Shown here one piece after another: positions 21,031 to 30,477 of a stretch of 64,000 nucleotides of DNA. Numbering within the stretch: position 1 is the first letter of the stretch; each line of letters begins with the position of its first letter. The stretch is taken from assembly GCF_036864975.1 (NCBI RefSeq), contig NZ_CP104311.1:62001-126000 (forward strand), read 5' to 3'. Under the pieces are notes generated by a model, which was not told where the DNA came from, did not search any database, and worked only from the letters and a program-made list of their open reading frames with translations. The translations under genes were made by a program, and so were the position numbers. This DNA comes from Methylococcus capsulatus. GTDB taxonomy: Bacteria; Pseudomonadota; Gammaproteobacteria; Methylococcales; Methylococcaceae.

Positions 21031-21508
21031 CCCCAACGCGCTCGCCCCCCTGTGGGTGACAGCCGGTTCATAGCGGGAAAGGAGTCGGCAAAGTTTTGGC
21101 ACCGCGCAGCCCGACCGAACTCGTGCGACGACGGACAAATATCCCGGATAAACTGGGCACGGCCTGAACGGCTCGGATGTATTCGAGGCCGTCCACGAAT
21201 ACCGGACACGGCGAGGTGCAGGAAGCAACCGATGGCAACAGACGAATGAAAGGCCCACCCGGACGATGACCGGCGGCAAGCGCCGTCAGCCAATGCGCCG
21301 CGGCGGTCGCGCCATCCGGTCTCGGGCTTATATGACCGGAAATTTTCCATCCCCAGCGCAAGGAAGAGTTCGAAAATGAAAACATGTGCAAGCTTTCCCG
21401 ACGGGTCACGACCGGACTGCCAAGGAATGGCACTGGAGATAAGCGGCCTCCAATCCGCCCGTCACTGAAGGCCCATGATTCGTCAAAACCACCCGTAACG
21501 TTCGCCAC
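21031..21508. other. Divergent intergenic region, no gene supported
   Basis: About 480 bases between the kdp promoter region and the DUF4239 gene. The open frames on either strand are proline/arginine-rich and match nothing. It should hold the promoter of the DUF4239 gene, but I see no convincing boxes. Confidence 0.45.
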
Positions 21509-22330
21509 ATGAATTGGATATACGACCTGTCCTATCGGATATACGACATACCCAACTGGTTATTCGGCCTCATCACAATTTCCACATTCGTGCTCGTGGC
21601 CGCGTTGGGCCTTATCGTATCGAGACGGTGGACCGCCCGGATCTTTCGTCTGTCCGAAGGAACCAATAGCACAGTGAACGGCTTCCTCGCGGCCGTCGGA
21701 GTGATGTACAGCCTGTTGGCGGGGCTGGTCGCCGTGGGCACATGGCAAAACCAAGAGGCCGCCACGGCGACCGCCAGCAAGGAAGCCGAGCTGATCTTCG
21801 TGCTGTACCGGGATGTCTGCGCATTTCCTGAACCCCAACGGCACGAACTCCAAGACCGTCTGAAACAATACCTGCATTTCGTCATCGACGTTGCCTTTCC
21901 CGCCCACAGGCGGGGGGAAACAGCAAATGGCGGCACCCGTATCCTATCCGATTTCCAGGGAATCCTGACCGCTTATCAACCCGCCACGGCTAACCAACAG
22001 ATCATGCTTTCGGAAGCCTTTACCGCCTTCAACAAGGTGGTCGAGGCCCGCCGCATGCGGATAAACGCCGTGGACGCCGGCATACCTTCGGTGTTCTGGA
22101 CCGTGATCATGGCCGGCGCGGTATTTTCCATCATGCTGACATATATGTTCTGTTTGCCATCGCTCAAAACCCACCTGTTTTTCACGGGGATTTTCTCCCT
22201 GTTTCTGGGATTCGTGATATTCCTCATCGCTGCGTTGGACAATCCTTTCCGGGGGGACATAGGCGTCTCCCCTGCGGTCTACGTATCGGCGCTCGAGGGG
22301 CTGAAAGATCTCGATCCCTCCGGCCCTTGA
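21509..22330 (+). CDS. DUF4239 (bestrophin-like) membrane protein
   Basis: A 273-residue membrane protein of the DUF4239 group, distantly likened to bestrophin anion channels. Two hydrophobic helices lie near the N terminus (FGLITISTFVLVAALGLIVS and FLAAVGVMYSLLAGLVAVGT). A cytoplasmic helical region follows with the conserved ATATASKEAELIFVLYRDVC segment, then two further helices (FWTVIMAGAVFSIMLTYMFC and FTGIFSLFLGFVIFLIAALD), and the family tail NPFRGDIGVSPAVY. The function is not established. It stands alone between kdp and fhs, so no pathway link can be drawn. Confidence 0.82.
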   Translation: MNWIYDLSYRIYDIPNWLFGLITISTFVLVAALGLIVSRRWTARIFRLSEGTNSTVNGFLAAVGVMYSLLAGLVAVGTWQNQEAATATASKEAELIFVLYRDVCAFPEPQRHELQDRLKQYLHFVIDVAFPAHRRGETANGGTRILSDFQGILTAYQPATANQQIMLSEAFTAFNKVVEARRMRINAVDAGIPSVFWTVIMAGAVFSIMLTYMFCLPSLKTHLFFTGIFSLFLGFVIFLIAALDNPFRGDIGVSPAVYVSALEGLKDLDPSGP

Positions 22331-22457
22331 GAGGCAGCGGATGCGCCGATCTGCGCGCCATCCCGCTTGCTGCCGGCCCCGCGCCAACTTGATAAGATGG
22401 CGCCCCGACTCAGGCCCGGAAGCGGCGGCCTGACCTGAACACGAACAAGAGGAACCG

Positions 22458-24131
22458 ATGTCCGATATCGAAATCGCACAGTGTGCCCGGATGCTGCCCA
22501 TCATCGACCTGGCCCGTGAAAAGCTGGGCATTCCCGCCGCCAGCCTCGACCCTTACGGGCACTACAAAGCCAAGGTAGCGCTCGACTATATCGATAGCCT
22601 GAAGGACCGACCCGACGGCAAACTGATCCTGGTCACTGCCATCAGCCCGACCCCGGCCGGTGAGGGCAAGACCACGACAACGGTGGGGCTGGGCGATGCG
22701 CTGAACCGGATCGGCAAGAAGACCGTGATTTGTCTGCGCGAACCCTCGCTCGGCCCCTGTTTCGGCGTCAAAGGCGGCGCGGCCGGCGGCGGCTATGCGC
22801 AGGTGGTCCCGATGGAGGACATCAACCTGCATTTCACCGGCGACTTCCATGCCGTCGGCGTCGCCCACAATCTGCTATCGGCCCTGATCGACAACCACAT
22901 CAACCACGGCAACACACTCGCTATCGACCCGCGTCGCATCCAATGGAAGCGCGTAGTCGACATGAACGACCGCGCTTTGCGCAAGATAGTGGTGGGCATG
23001 GGCGGTACCGCCAACGGTTATCTGCGCGAGGACGGCTTCGACATCGTGGTGGCTTCGGAAGTCATGGCCATCCTGTGCCTGGCCACCGGCATGGCGGACC
23101 TGAAGGAGCGCTTAGGCCGCATCATCGTCGGTTACAAAAGCGACGGCAAAACCCCGGTCTATGCCCGTGACCTCAAGGCCCACGGCGCCATGGCCGCCCT
23201 GTTGAAGGACGCCATCAAACCCAACCTGGTGCAGACCCTGGAGAACAACCTGGCGATCATCCACGGCGGGCCGTTCGCCAATATCGCCCACGGCTGCAAT
23301 ACCGTCACCGCCACTAAAACGGCGTTGAAGCTGGCCGATTACGTGGTGACCGAAGCCGGCTTCGGCGCCGACCTGGGGGCCGAGAAGTTTATCGACATCA
23401 AGTGCCGCATGGCTGGACTCAACCCTGCCGCCGTGGTGCTGGTCGCCACGGTGCGTGCCTTGAAATTCCACGGCGGTGTTATCAAGGAAAATCTCAACCA
23501 GGAGAACCTCGCCGCGCTGGAAGCCGGCTTCGCCAACCTGGAACGGCATGTCCACAACATCCGCGAGCACTATGGCCTGCCCTGCGTGGTTTCGATCAAC
23601 CATTTCAGTTTTGACAGCGAAGCCGAAATCGCTTGGCTGATGAAGCAATGCGAAGCGCTGGGCGTGAAGGCGGTTCTCGCCCGCCACTGGGCCGAGGGTG
23701 GCAAAGGCGCGGAAGAGCTGGCCAGGACGGTTGCCGGCATCGTCGACCACCAGCCGGGTCGGCATACCTTCGTCTACGGTGACGAAACCCCGCTGTGGAG
23801 CAAGATCGAAACCATCGCCACCAAGATCTATGGCGCCGCCGGCATCGACGCCGACGCCAAGGTCAAGGCCCAGCTCGAAGCGTGGAACACCGATTACGGG
23901 CATTACCCGGTGTGCATGGCCAAGACCCAGATGTCCTTTTCCACTGACCCCAACGCTAAAGGCGCGCCGACCGGCCACACCGTCGCCATCCGCGAAGTCC
24001 GCCTGGCCAACGGCGCCGGCTTCATCGTCGCCATCGCCGGCGATATGATGACCATGCCCGGTCTCCCCAAAGTTCCGGCGGCCGAGCACATCGATGTCGA
24101 CGACAGTGGCCGGATCAGTGGGTTGTTCTGA
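22458..24131 (+). CDS. fhs: Formate-tetrahydrofolate ligase
   Basis: ATP-dependent synthesis of 10-formyl-tetrahydrofolate from formate and tetrahydrofolate, an entry to the folate one-carbon pool. The 557-residue protein has the P-loop [20 protein letters not shown] near residues 65-84, [20 protein letters not shown] near 100, [20 protein letters not shown], and the C-terminal [20 protein letters not shown] signature. The full family length is present. An AGAGGAA ribosome site precedes the ATG. A perfect 7-base inverted repeat (TCAGGCC 22410-22416, GGCCTGA 22427-22433) lies in the leader. In a methanotroph it would feed formate from methane oxidation into assimilation; that is inference. Confidence 0.97.
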   Translation: MSDIEIAQCARMLPIIDLAREKLGIPAASLDPYGHYKAKVALDYIDSLKDRPDGKLILVTAISPTPAGEGKTTTTVGLGDALNRIGKKTVICLREPSLGPCFGVKGGAAGGGYAQVVPMEDINLHFTGDFHAVGVAHNLLSALIDNHINHGNTLAIDPRRIQWKRVVDMNDRALRKIVVGMGGTANGYLREDGFDIVVASEVMAILCLATGMADLKERLGRIIVGYKSDGKTPVYARDLKAHGAMAALLKDAIKPNLVQTLENNLAIIHGGPFANIAHGCNTVTATKTALKLADYVVTEAGFGADLGAEKFIDIKCRMAGLNPAAVVLVATVRALKFHGGVIKENLNQENLAALEAGFANLERHVHNIREHYGLPCVVSINHFSFDSEAEIAWLMKQCEALGVKAVLARHWAEGGKGAEELARTVAGIVDHQPGRHTFVYGDETPLWSKIETIATKIYGAAGIDADAKVKAQLEAWNTDYGHYPVCMAKTQMSFSTDPNAKGAPTGHTVAIREVRLANGAGFIVAIAGDMMTMPGLPKVPAAEHIDVDDSGRISGLF

Positions 24132-24158
24132 GGGTGGAAGCACACCATATCAGACCGT

Positions 24159-25010
24159 TCACTGTGCCAACGACCGTTGCAGCGCCACAGCCGCGGCTTC
24201 GCTCCGGCAGGCGCGCAGCGGTTTCCGATCCTTGCGGCGCACCGCAGCGAGTTCGGCCTTTGCGGCCCTGAAGTCCGAAAGAAAGGCCGGGCTGGCATGC
24301 AGCTTGGCCACCGTGGCAGAGGCGATGTTACGCCCCTGAATCACGTCGCTGTACCAGTGCGCGTTGCAAACGACGCGGCTCAACCCGAACGCCTGGCCGC
24401 GGGCAAGGATTTCAGGGGTCCGCTCTGGTGAGAGCTCGGCGAGAATGAGTGCCCAGGCCATGCCGATCGCACTATGCGCCGAAGGGTACGACCCGCTCTC
24501 CTCCAGCCTGCCCTGCTCCGCCGGCGTGCAGATCGGTGCCTTGTTCGACAGGAATGGTCTCGGCCGCTGGTAGTAATTTCTGGCGGCGTAGGTCGAAAGC
24601 CCGGCATCGATCAACGATCGCCGCAGCAGCAGGTAAAGGTGCGGCGTATCCGCTTCCGTGATCGGCGCATTCAGCGCGCAGGAAAAGGTACCCGCCGCAT
24701 GCGGGAACATCAGATAAGCGTCGGAAATCGCCAGCGTCCACGCCGGGGAATCGCGCAACGCCAAGCTCCTGCGGCTGTACTCCAAGTCGAGCGCAAGTGC
24801 TTCCGATCCTTCCGCAGGAGGCGGCGGAACCAGGGCGCGGCTGTCGGGAAGGGTACGAAACGGCAGATAACCCACGACCGCCGGCGGGCGGATTTCGGCT
24901 GCGACAGCGGCGTGCCGAAATGCCTGGTGTCGCGTGCAGCCTGCACAAAGAGCGGCATACACCAGCACAGCCCACGAAACACGCCAGCCAGGATGACTGA
25001 CTCTGGTCAT
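24159..25010 (-). CDS. Class A acid phosphatase (PAP2 superfamily), altered signature
   Basis: A 283-residue exported protein with an N-terminal hydrophobic signal ending LCAGC, either a lipoprotein site or a signal peptide. It belongs to the PhoN-like non-specific acid phosphatases, which hydrolyse organic phosphomonoesters in the periplasm. The three-part phosphatase signature is visible: RNYYQRPRPF near residue 144, SYPSAHS near 175 with the catalytic PSAH, and SRVVCNAHWYSD near 211 with the nucleophilic His218 and Asp222. In the first part the usual lysine of K-x6-RP is arginine (Arg144). Two cysteines (111 and 161) could form a disulfide. It converges on fhs. Confidence 0.82.
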   Translation of the reverse strand: MTRVSHPGWRVSWAVLVYAALCAGCTRHQAFRHAAVAAEIRPPAVVGYLPFRTLPDSRALVPPPPAEGSEALALDLEYSRRSLALRDSPAWTLAISDAYLMFPHAAGTFSCALNAPITEADTPHLYLLLRRSLIDAGLSTYAARNYYQRPRPFLSNKAPICTPAEQGRLEESGSYPSAHSAIGMAWALILAELSPERTPEILARGQAFGLSRVVCNAHWYSDVIQGRNIASATVAKLHASPAFLSDFRAAKAELAAVRRKDRKPLRACRSEAAAVALQRSLAQ

Positions 25011-25890
25011 CGACAGCCCGCGCCCCCACTCGTTTCCGCTTGTCCCCAGCTAGTGTAAGCCCGGACCGCCCCGAGCGAGGTCAGATCTTATACGCGGCAA
25101 CGCCGATGGCGTTGACCTCTGCCGGATTTATCGACCGATACGACCCTGCTGATCATAGCAAGAGGGCATCACATTGAGCGAAGCCCGCGCAGTCGCTTGC
25201 CGACAGGATGCGCAGGGAACGCTCAGCCAATCCAGTACCGGTACGATCGCGGTGTTACCAACAACGACGGCAAACCTGTAGCCGTGCCGGGCGATGGCAA
25301 ACGTTTCGAACGTATTTCGCCGCATGCAGAACCGGATTGGCGCAACATTACCGACCAGCCCGTGCTTGGAACCTTGCCGGCCGGCTTCCAAGTTCTCCGG
25401 CGCCGATGACCTCGTCGCCGGACACCAGGAGTTGCTGGTGCTCCGCCAACGTCATCCTGCCGACCCCGGCGGGTCCTGTTCAAAACAGGCCGGAATTTGA
25501 GCTCGGGATGGTCGCTGGCCTATGCCGCGGCCGGCCGTTGTCCGGTACCTCGCATGGGATGGAACGAGGCATTTGTCGAGAGCCCGGAAGGGGTTCGACA
25601 CCATCTGGACGGCGATCCGGGTCGATATCCCGGGCCGGCGTGATCCGCATCCGCACCACGCTGCCATGCAGACCCGCAGGACAGCATTTGCAGCCCGGGG
25701 AATCGGCTCGGCAGTCGAGATCGCCCCGAAAATCTTCACCCGGTGTTCTGGCTTGATTGCACCGGCCCGGCCCTTCGTTGCGCCGGAGGGGCCGAAGAGT
25801 GGTCCCGCGGGCCGGGATGTCCCGTATTGCTCCAGTGCTCCTGCCGTTGTTGAATATCGGAGCCTGAATGATGAAGGTGGAGGACGGACC
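25011..25890. other. Gene-poor region, possibly decayed sequence
   Basis: About 880 bases between the acid phosphatase and cfa starts. Open frames shift strand and phase every 100-250 bases and none has a domain I recognise. The most protein-like is 25197-25409 (+), about 70 codons with a mixed composition (RYDRGVTNNDGKPVAVPGDG inside), which could be a gene fragment. A plus-strand frame runs into cfa from 25522 but its first 123 codons look non-coding. A GGAGG site at 25878-25883 supports the cfa start at 25891. The region may be remnants of lost genes. Confidence 0.4.
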
Positions 25891-27048
25891 ATGCCGATCA
25901 ATACCTTGAGGTCATTGCCCTGGCGAGGAGGCCACCACGATTTTTGCCGTGAGCGGCTCGAGACACTGCTGGAACAAGCCGGCGTCCGGATCGACGGGGA
26001 CCGACCGTGGGATATCCGGGTCCACAACCCGGCGTTCTTCCGGCGCATGTTCGCCGATGCCTCGCTGGGACTCGGTGAGTCTTACGTGGACGGCTGGTGG
26101 GACTGCGACCGGATCGACGAGTTCATTTGCCGGATCATCCGCGCCGGTCTGGCCGACCGCTTCCGCTCTTGGCGGGACGTCGTCGCCGCCCTGCAGGCCA
26201 GCCTGTTCAACCTCCAGCACGCGGCGCGGGCGTTCCACGTCGGCCAGCGCCATTACGACATCGGCAACGATCTCTACGGTTGCATGCTGGACCGGCGCAT
26301 GATCTACAGCTGTGGCTACTGGAAGAGCGCCACGACGCTCGATGAAGCCCAGGAGGCCAAGCTGGATCTGGTATTCCGCAAAATCGGGCTGGAGCACGGC
26401 ATGCGGGTGCTGGACATCGGCTGCGGCTGGGGTGGCGCGGCGAAGCTCGCGGCCGAAAAATACGGCGTCGAGGTCTATGGCGTCACCGTTTCCGCGGAAC
26501 AAGCCCGCTATGCTCGGGAAATCTGCCAGGGTCTGCCGGTCACGATCGAGCTGAAGGATTACCGGGACATCGAGGGAAACTTCGATCGTGCCTACTCGCT
26601 CGGCATGTTCGAGCATGTCGGCTGCAAAAACTACGGAACTTATATGAAGCTGGTGGCGGATCGCCTACCCGAGGACGGTCTGTTCCTGCTGCACACCATC
26701 GGCATCAACACCTCGGACAATCACGGCAATCCCTGGGTGGAACGCTATATCTTCCCCAATTCCATGCTCCCTTCCATCGCCCAGATCGGAGCCGCCGCGG
26801 AAAACCGGATGGTGATGGAGGACTGGCAAAACTTCGGTCCGGACTATGATCGGACGCTGCTGACCTGGCACGACCGGTTCGAACGGCACTGGCCGTCGCT
26901 GCGCCCCCGTTACGGCGACCGGTTCTACCGCATGTGGCGCTTCTACCTGCTGAGCTTCGCCGGCGCGTTCCGCGCCCGCTATATCCAGCTCTGGCAGATC
27001 GTGCTCTCTCCCAAGGGGCTGCCTCAGCGCTACGACGCTCCACGTTGA
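25891..27048 (+). CDS. cfa: Cyclopropane-fatty-acyl-phospholipid synthase
   Basis: A SAM-dependent enzyme that adds a methylene bridge to the double bond of unsaturated acyl chains in membrane phospholipids. Using ATG 25891 (385 residues) after a GGAGG site: N-terminal lipid-binding part (WDIRVHNPAFFRRMFADASL, GLGESYVDGWWDCDRIDEFI), then HYDIGNDLYGCMLDRRMIYS, the SAM-binding loop VLDIGCGWGGAA near residue 175, AYSLGMFEHVGCKNYGTYM, and the FPNSMLPS motif. C-terminal WEDWQNFG-like and WHDRFE motifs complete the family. It appears to be monocistronic. Confidence 0.95.
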   Translation: MPINTLRSLPWRGGHHDFCRERLETLLEQAGVRIDGDRPWDIRVHNPAFFRRMFADASLGLGESYVDGWWDCDRIDEFICRIIRAGLADRFRSWRDVVAALQASLFNLQHAARAFHVGQRHYDIGNDLYGCMLDRRMIYSCGYWKSATTLDEAQEAKLDLVFRKIGLEHGMRVLDIGCGWGGAAKLAAEKYGVEVYGVTVSAEQARYAREICQGLPVTIELKDYRDIEGNFDRAYSLGMFEHVGCKNYGTYMKLVADRLPEDGLFLLHTIGINTSDNHGNPWVERYIFPNSMLPSIAQIGAAAENRMVMEDWQNFGPDYDRTLLTWHDRFERHWPSLRPRYGDRFYRMWRFYLLSFAGAFRARYIQLWQIVLSPKGLPQRYDAPR

Positions 27049-27449
27049 GCTGAAAGAGTTCCTTTTCCCTCGCCCCCTGGGGCAATGCCGACCACCATGA
27101 CCGCCGGACTCGGTCACCGAATCGGGCTCCTGCCATTCTCCTTTCCCGATAGCCCGCAAAACCCGAGTCCGGCTCCCGCGGCTCATGACCCCACTACCGT
27201 CACACAATTGCAATTCAATTGTAATTTTTAAGTCACACGGCCGTAATAAAACACCGTTATTTTTGCGCACTCATCTTCAGAGGGGACATTCGGCGGCTAT
27301 GCCCCGGTGTCCCGATGGGATTTTTGGGCGGGGGGAGACCGGCCATCGGAGCGTCAATGCATCGCCCACGCCAGGAATCGGCCGGCTTGGCACCGCCGGG
27401 TTTGCGTGGCGAACAAGATTTTTTCCCATTTACGGAGAGTGCGAAAACC
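27049..27449. other. Intergenic region with AT-rich patch
   Basis: About 400 bases with no supported gene. A CG-rich first half is followed by an AT-rich patch at 27200-27265 that stands out from its surroundings and contains a perfect palindrome. A TTTACGGAGAG ribosome site precedes the PKD-protein start. The promoter of the secreted-protein genes is expected here. Confidence 0.5.
27204..27222. promoter_or_regulatory. Perfect AT-rich palindrome, possible operator
   Basis: ACAATTG-CAATT-CAATTGT is a perfect 7-base inverted repeat with a 5-base spacer, inside the only AT-rich patch of a GC-rich region and about 230 bases before the PKD-domain gene. It looks like a dimeric regulator site, but I cannot name the regulator. 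Confidence 0.35.
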
Positions 27450-28739
27450 ATGAAGAAATTGCGAGCGGTTTTTCTGGGCACGCTGGTCGTCGCGGGGCAC
27501 CCGGCCCACGCGGCCATCAACGACGGAAAGTTCGGAGCACCGGGCGAGTTGTTCATCTCGATCCTGGATGTGGACGGCAAGAAGTCCTATTACAAGGACC
27601 TCGGCGTCGATATGGTCCAGTTCATGAACGGCCAGGGCTGCCTCGACGCCAATCTGGCGCAGGATCCCAATTTTGCAGCCTTTGCCGGCAAAAACAACCT
27701 GGTCTACAACATCGCGGCGGTCAATCCTTTGCTGAAGGATGCCAGTAACATGGCTCAATGGGGCTATCTGGCCACATCGAGCCAGGGCAAGGACATTTTC
27801 AGCGCCAGATGGAACCTGATCGACAACGCGATCCAGAAGATCCAGGGCTACATTGCCGCCCTCAACGTCCAACCGTTCGAGAACAAGCCCGGCCAGGCGG
27901 CGGAGAACAAATCGGGCGTGTTCGGTCCCGACGACCTCGCCTATCACGGCAAGGGCACCTGGGGTCCCACTATGGGAAGCTCCATCAACGGCAACACCGA
28001 AGGCACCCCCGGCATGGAACTGGAGTTCTATTTCGTCAACAACTCCACCGGCGACCCCAACGGGGAACACATCACCAAGCTCGGGGCATGGAGCCTATCG
28101 AGCGCCGGCGCGCTGAGCTATAGCGGCACCGGCACCTCGACCCTGTGCTCGGGATCGGGGAATAAAGCCCCGACGGCGGTCGTCACCAATCCGGCTCAGA
28201 CGGTGGCGGTGAACACCGTTGTGACCCTCGACGGCAGCGCCAGCACCGACCCCGACAACGGACCCCAGCCTCTGTCCTATACATGGAAGCAGACCTCCGG
28301 CCCCACGGTGACACTGACCAACGCCAATCAGGCGAAGGCGAGCTTCACCCCGGCCGAGGTCGGCAGCTACACATTCCAGCTGACGGTCAGCGACGGCGCT
28401 GCCACCAACACCGCCCAGGCCACGGTCACGGTCGATGGCGGCCCCGCCGGACCTTCCATCCATATCAATGCACCCACTGCATGGAAGGTAAAAGTAAAGC
28501 AATCGATCTCTTGGACCGCCACCGAGGTTCCACCCCAAAAGTTGGTCAACATCGAGTTCTCCACGAACGGCGGCTCCAAGTTCAAGAAGCTGAAGAGCGT
28601 CGCCAATAAAAAGGGGCAGACCTTGTGGAAGCCGGGCAAGAAGCACGTCACACAACAGGGTGTGCTCCGGGTTTGCGTCAAACCGAGCAAAAAGTCCTCG
28701 TTCGTCTGCGACCAGATCGACGTCACGGTAGAACCCTGA
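27450..28739 (+). CDS. Secreted protein with PKD domain
   Basis: A 429-residue exported protein. The ATG at 27450 follows GGAGAG and gives a clean signal peptide (MKKLRAVFLGTLVVAGHPAH, cleavage after AHA). Residues 25-230 match no family I can name. Around 240-330 is an Ig-like PKD domain (VTNPAQTVAVNTVVTLDGSA, STDPDNGPQPLSYTWKQTSG, VGSYTFQLTVSDGAATN), a fold used in cell-surface and extracellular adhesion or substrate binding. The last 90 residues are lysine-rich (WKVKVKQSISWTATEVPPQK), with two cysteines near the end. It precedes a second secreted protein and a two-partner secretion pair. A surface role is inferred. Confidence 0.75.
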   Translation: MKKLRAVFLGTLVVAGHPAHAAINDGKFGAPGELFISILDVDGKKSYYKDLGVDMVQFMNGQGCLDANLAQDPNFAAFAGKNNLVYNIAAVNPLLKDASNMAQWGYLATSSQGKDIFSARWNLIDNAIQKIQGYIAALNVQPFENKPGQAAENKSGVFGPDDLAYHGKGTWGPTMGSSINGNTEGTPGMELEFYFVNNSTGDPNGEHITKLGAWSLSSAGALSYSGTGTSTLCSGSGNKAPTAVVTNPAQTVAVNTVVTLDGSASTDPDNGPQPLSYTWKQTSGPTVTLTNANQAKASFTPAEVGSYTFQLTVSDGAATNTAQATVTVDGGPAGPSIHINAPTAWKVKVKQSISWTATEVPPQKLVNIEFSTNGGSKFKKLKSVANKKGQTLWKPGKKHVTQQGVLRVCVKPSKKSSFVCDQIDVTVEP

Positions 28740-28760
28740 CACCGGCAAGGTCCAAGAACG

Positions 28761-28786
28761 GCGGCCCGCCGGAACCGGTGGGCCGC
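28761..28786 (+). terminator. Strong GC hairpin between two secreted-protein genes
   Basis: GCGGCCCGCCGG and CCGGTGGGCCGC pair over 12 positions with one G-T wobble. No T-run follows, so it may attenuate read-through or protect the upstream transcript end rather than terminate fully. Confidence 0.45.
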
Positions 28787-28831
28787 CAGGCGTAATCACC
28801 CAATCACTCTCAAACAGACAGGAGTTAACTC

Positions 28832-30325
28832 ATGCAAGTCAAGAAAATCGCTGCAGCGGTCGCGGCTAGCTCTTTGGGATTCTGCGCTCAGGGCTGGGCA
28901 TTGGAACCTGGCGTATCGCCCGACATCGAAATCTTTATGTCCGGCGCATCGGCCCAGGATGGCAATGTCCGGCAATTGTTCGAAGAGCTTTGCGTGGGAG
29001 GAACGCTCGATGTTTATTTAGACAACTCGAACCCCTCTAGCCCCGGTTCCGCACACACGGCCATCTTTTGCCAGATCGACTCGTCCAAGGTGACGGGGCT
29101 TTCCGTCAACAACCCCAAGGTGCTGTTCCACAAGCGCTCGGCAGGCGGTTCCGCTCAGGGGGTGGGCCCGGTGCTCGACGAGCAGGCGATCGACGCCATG
29201 GTGATCAACAATGGCAACTGCCAGAAGGATACGGCGAGCGGCAACTGGTTGTGCCGGATTTCCCAGCCCGGCGACCTCGTGCAAAAGGTCTCCGACGCCG
29301 GCGTCTCCGACGTCAATCCCTCGATGTTCCGGAGCATGAACACACCGGATGGCGTGGCTCCGGTGGATCCCGCGAAGGTCAGTCAGCGCTTGGATGTCGT
29401 CTCCGGCGGCGCCCTGGTTTTCAACACGCCGGTGACCAAGTCTCTGCGCGATGCTTTGCAGCGCGCCCAGATCGACATGGGTACGCTGGACCCGGGCTGC
29501 GAAGGGCAGGACACCGAAGCCTGCATGCCCAGCCTGAGAAAGTATCAGGTCGCCAGCCTGCTCACCGGAAACATTGGCAAATGGAGCGAAATCAAGGTCG
29601 TCGACAAGAGCGGCCAGCCGAAGGGCGACTTGACCCAATACGCCAATGGATCGATCACGGACGACAAGGTCTATATCTGCCGCCGGGTCAACGGATCGGG
29701 CACCCAGGCCACCACCAATGCCAATTTCCTCAACGCACCTTGCACCGACAGCGCGCTGAGCCCCGCCTCCACCTCCAATCCATTGGCAGGACCGGTCGTG
29801 TTCCTGAACTCGGGTTCGGGGAACGTGGACACCTGCCTGGATGATTTCAATCAGGGCACCAACAACAGTAAATTCAACGCGGCCGGAGTCAAGGCCTGGG
29901 CCATCGGGGTACAGAGCACCGAGCGCAACGCCAACCTCAAATACAACTACCGTTTCATCGCCATCGATGGCGTTGCGCCCACGCTCGCCAATACGGCAAG
30001 CGGCCACTACATGGATTGGGCGGAAAACACTTATCAGTGGCGCAAACCCGCCTACAACGGTCCGACCGGCGACAAGCTGAAGATCATCCAGAAGATCGCA
30101 TCCGATGCTGGCAGCCCCAGCCTGACCGCCAAGAACAACGCCGCCTATGTGCACCCCTTCGGCCTCGGCGGTTATCTTGCGGTGACCACTGCGGGCAACA
30201 CCCCGCCTGCGGATGGCAAGTTCGATCCCAACAATCCGATCCTGCCCTACAGCCATGCGCCCGGCCTGTCTCTGGACAACTGCCGCGTGCCGGTGGTCAA
30301 CGACAACCTGCCGAACCGGCTCTGA
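28832..30325 (+). CDS. Secreted periplasmic-binding-protein-like (PstS-type) protein
   Basis: A 497-residue exported protein with an AGGAG ribosome site and a signal peptide (MQVKKIAAAVAASSLGFCAQ, cleavage near GWA-LEP). It begins its mature part with DIEIFMSGASAQDGNVRQLF, and further on has VDKSGQPKGDLTQYA, CRRVNGSGTQATTNANFLNA and VVFLNSGSGN. This pattern is of the PstS/PBP-like domain, including the RxxGSGTxxT element of phosphate-type binding proteins. No ABC permease or ATPase is adjacent, so uptake is not obvious. Relatives are often secreted or surface proteins. It is followed by a strong terminator and then a TPS pair. Seven or more cysteines suggest disulfides. The ligand is unknown. 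Confidence 0.72.
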   Translation: MQVKKIAAAVAASSLGFCAQGWALEPGVSPDIEIFMSGASAQDGNVRQLFEELCVGGTLDVYLDNSNPSSPGSAHTAIFCQIDSSKVTGLSVNNPKVLFHKRSAGGSAQGVGPVLDEQAIDAMVINNGNCQKDTASGNWLCRISQPGDLVQKVSDAGVSDVNPSMFRSMNTPDGVAPVDPAKVSQRLDVVSGGALVFNTPVTKSLRDALQRAQIDMGTLDPGCEGQDTEACMPSLRKYQVASLLTGNIGKWSEIKVVDKSGQPKGDLTQYANGSITDDKVYICRRVNGSGTQATTNANFLNAPCTDSALSPASTSNPLAGPVVFLNSGSGNVDTCLDDFNQGTNNSKFNAAGVKAWAIGVQSTERNANLKYNYRFIAIDGVAPTLANTASGHYMDWAENTYQWRKPAYNGPTGDKLKIIQKIASDAGSPSLTAKNNAAYVHPFGLGGYLAVTTAGNTPPADGKFDPNNPILPYSHAPGLSLDNCRVPVVNDNLPNRL

Positions 30326-30382
30326 TCGAGCGGGGCAGTGGCGGGGCCGCGCGCGGCCCCGCATCCCCGCAACGGGGGCATG

Positions 30383-30414
30383 AACCGGCGTTCCGAAAGG
30401 AACGCCGGTTTTAT
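30383..30414 (+). terminator. Rho-independent terminator
   Basis: AACCGGCGTTCC-GAAA-GGAACGCCGGTT is a perfect 12-base stem with a GAAA tetraloop, followed by TTAT. It ends the transcript of the PstS-like gene. A second, shorter palindrome (GGGGCCGCGCGCGGCCCC, 30343-30360) lies just upstream. Confidence 0.9.
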
Positions 30415-30445
30415 CGCTATTTATAGTTGTCGATATATAACGCCG

Positions 30446-30451
30446 TATAAT
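30446..30451 (+). promoter_or_regulatory. Possible -10 element of the tpsB-tpsA operon
   Basis: TATAAT occurs 27 bases before the tpsB start in an AT-rich stretch right after the terminator. No -35 box at standard spacing is convincing. A TTGTCG at 30427 is too close. Confidence 0.4.
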
Positions 30452-30477
30452 GGCGAAGTTTGTCGTTCTGATATCGA

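Noticed and set aside
25522-25890. N-terminal extension of cfa.
   Set aside because: The 123 codons look non-coding; a GGAGG site points to ATG 25891, which gives the normal family length.
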